DNA from: JBDNFP01 sp041689775
Lineage (GTDB): Bacteria > Bacteroidota > Bacteroidia > Cytophagales > Spirosomataceae
Assembly: GCA_041689775.1 (NCBI GenBank)
Contig: JBDNFP010000346.1
Location: 1 to 5,713, forward strand
Reading direction: 5' to 3'
Length of the DNA stretch: 5,713 nucleotides
Position numbers and translations under genes: made by a program. Below, in pieces: positions 1-5,664 of the stretch. The notes beneath the pieces were generated by a model. The model was not told where the DNA came from. It saw only the letters and a program-made list of their open reading frames with translations, and did no database searches. Each line of letters starts with the position of its first letter. Within the stretch, counting starts at the first letter, position 1.

Positions 1-2
1 TC

Positions 3-134
3 ACCGAGCAGAGAGTTAACGAAATAGTAGACATCTTAAACCAAAGACCCAGGAAGAGATTCGGGTTTAGATCACCCGAAGAAGTTTTTCAAAACGCTAC
101 TCTAAATAACGAAGGTGTTGCGTTTATAACTTGA
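3..134 (+). CDS. IS30-family transposase, C-terminal 43 residues (5' end outside window)
   Basis: The frame runs open from the window edge to a TGA at 132-134. It carries the segment LNQRPRKRFGFRSPEEVF and ends GVAFIT. The 'RPRK-GF-P-EVF' pattern followed by 'VAF-T' is the usual C-terminus of IS30-type DDE transposases in Bacteroidota. The preceding stretch (residues 1-11, TEQRVNEIVDI) fits the helix that precedes this motif. The catalytic DDE residues lie upstream and cannot be checked. The enzyme would cut and join IS ends. Whether this copy is active cannot be judged from the fragment. Confidence 0.88.
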   Translation, partial: TEQRVNEIVDILNQRPRKRFGFRSPEEVFQNATLNNEGVAFIT

Positions 135-139
135 ATCCG
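116..139 (+). repeat. Terminal inverted repeat (right end) of IS copy A
   Basis: The reverse complement of this 24-base stretch matches 5572-5595 at 23 positions; the single mismatch lies near the middle. The match fails on both sides, which sets the likely IS edge at 139. The repeat overlaps the last transposase codons and the stop. It would be the transposase binding and cleavage site. Confidence 0.85.
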
Positions 140-1295
140 CCTGGTTTATCATAAATATGAAGATAAATTACCAGCTGATGTTAAAAAAGAGCTTGAAGTA
201 TGCCTAATTCGCACGGCAAAAGGGGCATTGATGCGAAATGTAAACCCCGATTATAACAATATTTCTATCATGAGTTCATTTATGATGGAATATGTCGGTT
301 CTACATTTAATATTCCTGAACTGCAAAATGCAGGTATTGATAAAGCCAAGGCGATCTATAACAACTTCCGTAAATACAACACATTGTGTGAATACAATAC
401 ACCTACTTATTATGGGGTCGACTTTGTAGGTTTGGCATTTTGGCGGGAATTATCTTCTTCTCAAGAAATGAAAGAGATGGGTAAAATTTTAGAAAAAGAA
501 TTATGGCTTGATGTGGCCGCTTTTTACAATGCCAATCTGCAAAATATGTGTGGTCCATATTTGAGAAGCTATGGTATTGACATGAAAAAATACAATGCCA
601 TAGTAGGAATTTGGCTCACTGTTGCTATTGATAATCCTAAAATATCAGATTTGCCTTATCAGCATGGTGTGCATGACGAGTGCAATTTCATAGTGCCAAT
701 TGTAGAGTTGGGTATTTCGATGCCTACCAAAGCACTCAATGAATTTAAGGAATTTAGCGCACCTCGTTTTATTACTCGGACAACCTCGAATTATTACGAA
801 GGTGATCGATTGAAAAAAGTAACTGCTGCAATACATAAAGATTGGATGATGGGAGGCTTGTGGGGCAATCGTAAAGTGTCCCATATTTTAAAAACGGGAA
901 CAATGCACTGGAACTCTTCAGATGGAGATATTGGATGGCTTTTTGTTCCAGGGGAGGGAAAAACAAACATAAAAGTAGACGAGCAACAGATGGAGATTTA
1001 TTTGGCTGATAATGAAGCCAAAACATTTCAGATTTATGTTTATTCCAAAAATAATATCCTCGAAAATTTCAAAGGTAATAGTTGGAAATTAGCTAATATG
1101 AGTTTAAAAATAAAAAGTAATTTAAAAGATAAAGCTTATATTCTATCCGAAGAAATGATTGATTCAGAAGGTATTGGTTCAAGAGATTATCCTTTCATTA
1201 TTCAAGTCGTATTTACTATCCCTGTTGATTGGAATATGAATGAACCCTTAGTAATCATAGAACCAAAATATTCAACAAAAAAAGATTTTAAGTGA
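140..1295 (+). pseudogene. 5'-truncated gene: alpha-helical (toroid-like) plus beta-rich protein of unknown function
   Basis: The frame is open from the IS edge to TGA 1293-1295, giving 384 codons without a start of their own. The sequence already looks protein-like before the first usable start (VYHKYEDKLPADVKKELE), so the true N-terminus has been lost, most simply through the IS30 copy on the left. TTG 228 or ATG 231 could start a shortened 354-355 residue product, but no ribosome binding site is visible. Roughly the first 200 residues are helical, with aromatic motifs TPTYYGVD and GPYLRSYGIDM, reminiscent of alpha/alpha-toroid glycan-active proteins. The remainder (from about GGLWGNRKVSHILKTGTMHW) is rich in short strands. 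This alpha-then-beta order is seen in several polysaccharide lyases, but I recognise no catalytic motif and assign no activity. The 3' end looks intact. The family resembles uncharacterised proteins I remember from glycan-degrading bacteria. Its place beside a sulfatase and a lyase suggests glycan metabolism, by inference only. Confidence 0.7.
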
Positions 1296-1500
1296 AACTA
1301 GAATGTTTAAAATACAGGACTATTACCTTAGAATCATTGATTTGTAGTAGTACTATTGCTTTTTAAGAAGAAAACTAAATTCTTACTTATACATTTAGTG
1401 AGAAAGAGACCTTCATCGTTCTCATTAATGGATAAATTAAGTCGTAATCTTTTTTAGATTGCTTTTGTGAGCGTTAAATATAAACCATCGGACTAGGAAT
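1296..1500. other. Gene-free stretch after the truncated gene
   Basis: This is A+T-rich sequence with frequent stops in all frames. I see no convincing terminator; the AGTAGTACTATT run near 1345 followed by a short T tract is too small to fold into a stable stem. No RNA gene is recognisable. Confidence 0.5.
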
Positions 1501-1600
1501 TACTGCTGCGAGGAGTCTAGAAAAGTGGACTGGAACCGGACCGCCGATGCGGCAGAAGGACATAGCTTTAACCTTGGTATTGACTGAGGGCTGGGTGAGC
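1501..1600. other. Locally G+C-rich island of unknown origin
   Basis: By hand count this 100-base stretch has 55 G or C, clearly more than the A+T-rich DNA on both sides. It sits just upstream of the sigma factor remnant. The plus frame shared with 1604-1701 and the complementary minus frame are both open through much of it, but neither translation resembles a family I know. A small stem (CCGC/GCGG around a CGAT loop near 1551-1562) is present. It may be a relic of a gene of different origin or a decayed structured RNA; I cannot tell which. Confidence 0.4.
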
Positions 1601-1603
1601 TGA

Positions 1604-1872
1604 ATGTTAAGAAAATACCGTAAAGCTCTAATTTTTGAAGAAGCATTTTCCGAAAAAAATATAAAGTTATCAAAGCAATTTCTAATCCGCCTAAACGCCA
1701 AAAAGAAGCGGTCTTCCTAAAATTTTATCAAAGTCTCGATAATGAGTAAATTGCCAAATTAATGGATGTAAACCGGTAATCAATGGCTAACCTTCTTCAT
1801 AAATCCATTCTCAATCTACATATTTCTTTCGATCAGTATCACTACCTCCTCATTGCTGTTTTTTTAATCTAA
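1604..1872 (+). pseudogene. Remnant of an ECF-type RNA polymerase sigma factor (region 4 and C-terminal tail)
   Basis: In the frame from 1666 to 1872 the translation reads PPKRQKEAVFLKFYQSLDNE, a TAA, IAKLMDVNR, a TAA, then SMANLLHKSILNL and a tail ending LLIAVFLI before TAA 1870-1872. This is the sigma-70 region 4 helix-turn-helix of Bacteroidota ECF factors (typically 'LP-RQ-EAI-LRF-GLSYEEIAEIM-IN-QSV-NL--R'), with the hydrophobic tail often found there. Both internal stops (1747-1749 and 1777-1779) sit where a GAA or CAA codon would be expected, so each is explained by one substitution. The fragment KYRKALIFEEAFSEKNIK in another frame from 1604 resembles the linker before region 4, which implies a frameshift near 1660. 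Region 2 is not seen. Such factors often control SusCD-type loci with FecR-like anti-sigma partners; the link to the present cargo is inference. It cannot make a working protein as it stands. Confidence 0.78.
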
Positions 1873-2016
1873 AAATAGGGTAACTATCTATTAATCAGTA
1901 CATGTAGAAAATAGTATCTCTTTTTTATTAAAAAATATCTTTAAAAAAGAGTATTGCAAGGTACTTTCTGCATCTGTCAGGAGATGTAAGTTAAAGAGTT
2001 AGTCGCCCCTTAGTGC

Positions 2017-2058
2017 ATACTTTTTATTAAGTAGTATAATTATTTTAATAAAAAGTAT
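2017..2058. repeat. Perfect 14-bp inverted repeat
   Basis: ATACTTTTTATTAA at 2017-2030 is exactly complementary to 2045-2058, with a 14-base spacer. One further G-C pair (2015/2060) lies beyond a single mismatch. In RNA this would form an A/U-rich hairpin; in DNA it could be a protein binding site. There is no U tract after it, so a classic terminator is unlikely. Confidence 0.65.
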
Positions 2059-2070
2059 ACTCAAAATAGT

Positions 2071-2112
2071 AACTAAACTACTATTAACCACTAAATCCAC
2101 AGTAGTTTAGTT
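2071..2112. repeat. Perfect 12-bp inverted repeat, possible weak terminator
   Basis: AACTAAACTACT at 2071-2082 pairs exactly with AGTAGTTTAGTT at 2101-2112, leaving an 18-base loop. Three further T residues follow (2113-2115). The stem is A+T-rich with a large loop, so termination would be weak. It lies only 12 bases after the previous inverted repeat. Confidence 0.6.
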
Positions 2113-2320
2113 TTTAAGTAACAGTTTTAATTCTACGCTGGACAGAGATTTTATTATAAGAAAGATTATGATTAATTAACAAGTATTAAAATAGGATAAT
2201 ATTAAAGAATAGGATGATTTTTTTCTGGATAAAAACCTTTTTTGCTGAGGTTATACTTTTAGTGTGGGCGGAATTTATACTTAAAATTGGAGATAAGTGG
2301 TCACAGTCTTATTGATAAAA

Positions 2321-2340
2321 AGTAGTAATATTTTACTACT
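2321..2340. repeat. 8-bp inverted repeat with four-base loop
   Basis: AGTAGTAA at 2321-2328 and TTACTACT at 2333-2340 are exact complements around TATT. The AGTAGT/ACTACT core also occurs in the inverted repeat at 2071-2112. Confidence 0.5.
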
Positions 2341-2356
2341 GATAGACACCTGAAAC

Positions 2357-2382
2357 GTACTCAGTAGTGGGTTATTGAGTAC
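2357..2382. repeat. Inverted repeat GTACTCA / TGAGTAC with inner wobble pairs
   Basis: GTACTCA at 2357-2363 pairs with TGAGTAC at 2376-2382. The next four positions inward also pair if G-U is allowed, giving an 11-pair RNA stem with a four-base loop (2368-2371). The wobble pairs favour an RNA hairpin over a DNA site, but chance is possible in such A+T-rich DNA. Confidence 0.45.
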
Positions 2383-2492
2383 ATTAATTTAGACTCTGAT
2401 GGGTAATCTTATGAAGAAATACTGATGAATTTTTAGCCATCATTGATAATAATTTAATTTCTGCTGTCCGCGAACTTGATAAGCCAATCTAA
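2377..2492 (+). pseudogene. Weak coding-like relic with an EF-hand-like segment
   Basis: From 2377 one frame reads EYINLDSDG, a TAA at 2404, then SYEEIL. After a frame change near 2421 the sequence continues TDEFLAIIDNNLISAVRELD and ends KPI before TAA 2490-2492. The DSDG...SYEE part looks like a calcium-binding EF-hand loop missing one codon. This needs both a stop and a frameshift to be read as one protein, so it is at best a decayed fragment. No family is assigned. Confidence 0.25.
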
Positions 2493-2607
2493 AACTTCAT
2501 AGTAGGTTAATGTACCATCTTTATTGATATGCTTTAATCGTATCGTATCGTTAGTGCTGAATAATCCGGAATTAGTGAGAAATAAATATAATTTTAATTT
2601 AATTAAA

Positions 2608-3996
2608 ATGAGAAAATCAGGACCTATTATAATTGTATCAAGTATTTGTTTGATGCTTTTTACTATTGGATGTTTAAATCTGAGAACCTACCCAATAGTG
2701 CGTGAAAAACAACCTAATATTATACTCATTATGGCCGATGATATCGGTTTTGAAACTGTTGGTTCTTACGGAAGTTTAAGTTACAGTACTCCTCGAATTG
2801 ACCAAATGGCTCAACAAGGTGTAAGGTTTGACCAGTGTTATGCACAACCACTTTGCTCGCCGTCTAGATTAAAAATAATGACAGGGAAGTCAAATTTTAG
2901 AAACTATGAAAGGTGGGGATATCTTGACCAAAACGAAACAACTTTCGCTCATGTTCTAAAATCGAATGGCTACGCTACCTGCATCGCTGGGAAATGGCAA
3001 TTACGGGGGGATGAATATGCTCCCTACAAAGCTGGTTTCGATGAATACTTATTATGGAATATTATGGATACCAGCTCTACCTATAATGAACGTTACAAAG
3101 ATCCTCGAATAGTGGAAAATGGGATAAAGAAAAAGTACAATAACGGCGAGTATGGCCCACAGTTATTCGTCAATTTTATTAAAAAATTTATGGAAAGAAA
3201 AAAAGATGTGCCTTTCTTGGTGTACTATCCCATGGTCTTATCCCATCGCCCATTCATTCCTTCACGGGACTCCAAAGATTATGACACGTTTAAAGTGGTC
3301 AGTAAAGGTGATTCAGGAGGCTCACGTTCTGATACAACTTATTTTAAAGATGAAATGGCCTATTTGGATAAAAATGTGGGCGAAATAATCGATAAGATCC
3401 ACGAATTAGGCATCAGCGAAAACACGCTCATCCTTTTTACCGGTGATAATGGTACTGGAACAGGAATTGTTTCTAACATGAAAGACGGCCGAAAAATTCC
3501 GGGGATGAAAGGGCAAACAAATGAATATGGAACACACGTACCTTTGATTGCCTATTGGGACGGTAAAATAAAACCAAATCAAATAAATAGTAACTTAGTC
3601 GATTTCTCAGATTTCTTACCAACGATGTGTGATGCCGCAAAGATTAAACTGCCCGAAACTTTTATAACTGATGGAATTAGTTTTTTGCCGCAAGTGCTTG
3701 GTAAGGAATATTTGCCAAGGGAATGGCTGTTTTGCCATTACGATCCTCAAAAGGGTGGTTTTAAAAAAAAGAGGTTCGTTCATAACCAAGAATGGAAACT
3801 TTATGAAACAGGAGAGATTTTTGACGTCATTGACGACCCAATGGAAAAAAACAGGATTACTGAGGCCGATTTGAATCCTGAACAAAAAAAGTTGATAGCT
3901 ACATTTAGTGGGGTGTTTTCAAAAATGGTAATTCCACCGGTACTTGAAAAACTAAAAAAAGTGAAAGATAAAGGGAAAGATGACGATGATTTATAG
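2608..3996 (+). CDS. Formylglycine-dependent sulfatase (family S1), probable lipoprotein
   Basis: It hydrolyses sulfate esters, here probably on a sulfated algal polysaccharide or its oligosaccharides, outside the cytoplasm. Numbered from ATG 2608, residues 1-22 (MRKSGPIIIVSSICLMLFTIGC) form a lipoprotein-type signal with candidate lipidated Cys22; no acidic surface-export signal follows, so a periplasm-facing anchor is likelier. The sulfatase fold starts at NIILIMADD (metal ligands Asp44, Asp45). Cys83 in CSPSR is the residue converted to formylglycine, with Arg87 beside it. Further family motifs are GKWQL (Lys129, Gln131), SHRPF (His213), TGDNG (Asp280, Asn281) and MKGQTNEYG (Lys301). The usual GKWH histidine is Gln131. 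The 462-residue length is normal and the protein ends in a charged Lys/Asp tail. The frame is open back to TTG 2524, but that extension puts 28 residues before the signal sequence and is rejected. Maturation needs an anSME- or FGE-type enzyme encoded elsewhere. The lyase gene follows after 72 bases with no visible terminator, so the pair is probably one operon. The exact sulfate position attacked is unknown. Confidence 0.93.
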   Translation: MRKSGPIIIVSSICLMLFTIGCLNLRTYPIVREKQPNIILIMADDIGFETVGSYGSLSYSTPRIDQMAQQGVRFDQCYAQPLCSPSRLKIMTGKSNFRNYERWGYLDQNETTFAHVLKSNGYATCIAGKWQLRGDEYAPYKAGFDEYLLWNIMDTSSTYNERYKDPRIVENGIKKKYNNGEYGPQLFVNFIKKFMERKKDVPFLVYYPMVLSHRPFIPSRDSKDYDTFKVVSKGDSGGSRSDTTYFKDEMAYLDKNVGEIIDKIHELGISENTLILFTGDNGTGTGIVSNMKDGRKIPGMKGQTNEYGTHVPLIAYWDGKIKPNQINSNLVDFSDFLPTMCDAAKIKLPETFITDGISFLPQVLGKEYLPREWLFCHYDPQKGGFKKKRFVHNQEWKLYETGEIFDVIDDPMEKNRITEADLNPEQKKLIATFSGVFSKMVIPPVLEKLKKVKDKGKDDDDL

Positions 3997-4068
3997 GTAA
4001 TTATAGTTTGGTGTACCCTTGTTCAATACATTCAACTCATTTGAAAAAATGAAGAAATACCGATAATC
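3997..4068. other. Sulfatase-lyase intergenic spacer
   Basis: The 72-base spacer has no hairpin with a T tract, which supports cotranscription. ATG 4049 opens only a five-codon frame (MKKYR) ending at 4066; it is probably chance, though a short upstream reading frame cannot be excluded. Confidence 0.4.
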
Positions 4069-5511
4069 ATGGATTTTTTTAAACCACTAATTGCAGGCAT
4101 CTTTTGCTCCTTATTTACATTAGAAGCAACAGTTGCTTTTACAATACAAAAAAGCAACGAAACACATCATCAATCAGTTTCTGAAATTGATTCAGGTGGT
4201 GGACAATCTAACCCTGTCTCTAAGTATGATTCATTAACTTATTTTGCTGATAATGGTTTCGGCCAACCATTGCAAACGATACAGCATCCGTCGGGTGAAT
4301 ATTATGAGGGAGTCACTTATTTAGCCTATCAGGGGCCTAAAGAAGACCCCTATATTTGTTCTTATAATCACCAAACAAAGGAATGGATTGGGCCAATAAA
4401 GGCAGGGACGAGTGCACTGGGTAAGACTCTAAATTTGAAAAATCCTGACAAGGTTGATAATCATGGACGCCCTGCACTGATTGTTGACGGGAATGGATAT
4501 ATTCATTTGGTTTTTGGCGGACATGGCGGAGATAGTGATCAGGGAGATAATTCCCTAGGATCATACGGCAGCGGTAAGCAAACTCACATAATTTCAAAAA
4601 AACCAAGAGATATTTCTTCTTGGGAGATTATGGATAACATTCCTTCTTTCGGGACTTACAGCCAGTTTATTAAAACACCGAATAATAGCATCTATTTATT
4701 TTATCGTCACGGGCCACACAGAAGCGACTGGGTATACCAGAAATCAACTGACAATGCCAAAACCTTTGCCAAGCCAGTATCCATTCTCAGGCATAAACCA
4801 CAAAATGGTAATCCCGATGTCTATGATACTTGGTATGCTTGGTTTCAGGAGGGGCCTAATAAAACTGTAATTGCTTCCTTTAATTATCATCCATGTGCTC
4901 CGAACAGGACAGTTCATAATTCCCTTAGAATAAATGAATATGCTATGAAGATGAATACCGTAGATGATACCTGGGAAAATGCAAAAGGTGAGAAACTTAC
5001 GATGCCCTTAACCAAAGAATATGCAGATTCTATGACAATGGTATTTGATTCAAAAGGAGAAAAAACACGTGTTGGAACTAATCTGGCAGATTCCCTTGGA
5101 AATCTACATTTATCTTTTCGATATAATTCAAAAAATCAGGTAATTTATTATGTAAATTGGACCGGAGGGCAGTGGAAAACCTCTCAAATAAATCCGCTAG
5201 AATACACCTTCAATAACGGAGATATGTTCATTGAAAATAGAGATATAATACGATTCTTTACTTCATACCGTCATCAGAATATTAGCCATGCAGGTTGGTG
5301 GAATTCTAATGATATTGGATTAACGTGGGAAAAAGAAATACCCATGCTTTCATCTGTAAGTGCGAGTTTTGTAATGAGTGCATTAATACGAAATGCTCAT
5401 CCCGACGCACGGGTAATTGTAGCTGAAATCCCGGATAACCCAAACGAAAAACACAGTAAACTATATTTGCTTGGGAATTCTGGTCCGGTAAAAAGAAATC
5501 ATGTAAGATAG
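4069..5511 (+). CDS. Secreted beta-propeller polysaccharide lyase, probable PL25 ulvan lyase
   Basis: It probably cleaves ulvan, the sulfated rhamnose-uronic acid polymer of green seaweeds, by beta-elimination at the uronic acid, leaving an unsaturated sugar. The protein has 480 residues. Residues 1-23 form a signal peptide with likely cleavage after TVA; a polar Gly/Ser/His linker follows to about residue 50, then a BNR_4-like propeller to the end. One clear Asp-box, SNDIGLTW, lies at 413-420, and a degenerate one, STDNAKTF, at 226-233. Candidate catalytic residues are His132 (DNHGRP), His152 (GGHGGD), Tyr197 (GTYSQF) and Arg213 (FYRHGP). Their offsets from the first His (20, 65, 81) equal those I remember for the characterised Pseudoalteromonas PL25 enzyme (His123, His143, Tyr188, Arg204). 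PL24 ulvan lyases share fold and chemistry and remain an alternative, as does a relative acting on another uronate polymer. The sulfatase gene upstream fits a sulfated substrate. There is no type IX secretion C-terminal domain, so a periplasmic or conventionally secreted location is expected. Confidence 0.85.
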   Translation: MDFFKPLIAGIFCSLFTLEATVAFTIQKSNETHHQSVSEIDSGGGQSNPVSKYDSLTYFADNGFGQPLQTIQHPSGEYYEGVTYLAYQGPKEDPYICSYNHQTKEWIGPIKAGTSALGKTLNLKNPDKVDNHGRPALIVDGNGYIHLVFGGHGGDSDQGDNSLGSYGSGKQTHIISKKPRDISSWEIMDNIPSFGTYSQFIKTPNNSIYLFYRHGPHRSDWVYQKSTDNAKTFAKPVSILRHKPQNGNPDVYDTWYAWFQEGPNKTVIASFNYHPCAPNRTVHNSLRINEYAMKMNTVDDTWENAKGEKLTMPLTKEYADSMTMVFDSKGEKTRVGTNLADSLGNLHLSFRYNSKNQVIYYVNWTGGQWKTSQINPLEYTFNNGDMFIENRDIIRFFTSYRHQNISHAGWWNSNDIGLTWEKEIPMLSSVSASFVMSALIRNAHPDARVIVAEIPDNPNEKHSKLYLLGNSGPVKRNHVR

Positions 5512-5524
5512 TACAGGATTGACA

Positions 5525-5568
5525 CAAGCTAATAAAGCTTGCTAATGAAATAAATAATTTTTTAATGT
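5525..5568 (+). terminator. Possible weak terminator after the lyase gene
   Basis: CAAGCT (5525-5530) and AGCTTG (5536-5541) form a six-pair stem with a five-base loop, starting 13 bases after the lyase stop. The six-T run comes about 16 bases after the stem, not directly, so intrinsic termination is doubtful. If it fails, transcripts would run into the IS copy on the right. Confidence 0.35.
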
Positions 5569-5571
5569 TTT

Positions 5572-5595
5572 CGGATTCAAGTAATAAACGCAACA
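5572..5595 (+). repeat. Terminal inverted repeat (left end) of IS copy B
   Basis: It starts CGGATTCAAGTAATAAACGC and matches the reverse complement of 116-139 at 23 of 24 positions. Outside 5572 the match stops, which marks the probable element boundary. Read on the minus strand it would also end VAFIT plus stop, but no transposase sequence precedes that on the minus strand, so this is the left end and not an inverted copy's right end. Confidence 0.85.
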
Positions 5596-5625
5596 TTGGT
5601 TTAAAAAAGCCCGGCTTCAGAAAAC

Positions 5626-5664
5626 TTCATACTTTTGGGTCGCCAAACTCAAAATAAGTATGAA
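5626..5664 (+). promoter_or_regulatory. Inverted repeat that could mask the transposase start codon
   Basis: TTCATACTT (5626-5634) is exactly complementary to AAGTATGAA (5656-5664), and the second arm contains the transposase ATG (5660-5662). In a transcript entering from outside the element both arms would be present, so the start codon would lie in a nine-pair stem. Several other IS families are known to block translation from read-through transcripts in this way; for this element it is inference. Confidence 0.45.

Larger units (their letters stand above)
1..139 (+). mobile_element. 3' end of IS30-family insertion sequence (copy A)
   Basis: This is the right-hand end of an insertion sequence whose body lies left of the window. 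It contains the last 43 transposase codons, with the stop inside the terminal inverted repeat (116-139), a compact arrangement known in IS30-family elements. The outer edge is placed at 139 because homology to the inverted repeat at 5572-5595 stops there; the true edge could differ by a few bases. The frame of the next gene is open directly after it, so the element interrupts or abuts that gene. Family assignment rests on the transposase C-terminus and on the N-terminus of the second copy. Confidence 0.85.
1873..2607. other. Long stretch without an intact gene upstream of the sulfatase
   Basis: About 730 bases of very A+T-rich DNA with stops in every frame. It contains four inverted repeats and a coding-like relic, listed separately. 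A FecR-like anti-sigma gene often follows this type of sigma factor, but I could not recognise one. I see no clear Bacteroidota promoter (TTG and TAnnTTTG at proper spacing) for the sulfatase, although one would be expected in the last 150 bases. A five-base unit ATCGT occurs three times in tandem at 2537-2551. Confidence 0.55.

Noticed and set aside
645..1026. Two overlapping minus-strand open frames inside the truncated gene
   Set aside because: They are antisense to a long, protein-like plus frame and show no domain.
1474..1701. Minus-strand open frame of 75 codons across the G+C-rich island
   Set aside because: It runs antisense to the sigma factor relic, has no recognisable domain, and part of it is explained by the complementary coding remnant.
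1873..2016. Possible FecR-like anti-sigma remnant after the sigma factor relic
   Set aside because: A few residues looked suggestive, but the fragments are too short and broken by stops in every frame to support it.
2524..2607. Upstream TTG start extending the sulfatase by 28 residues
   Set aside because: The extension would place the lipoprotein signal internally, and ATG 2608 directly precedes a good signal sequence.
5306..5596. Minus-strand open frame of 96 codons overlapping the lyase 3' end and the IS terminal repeat
   Set aside because: It starts inside IS copy B, lies antisense to the lyase and has no family resemblance; its first codons come from the terminal repeat.
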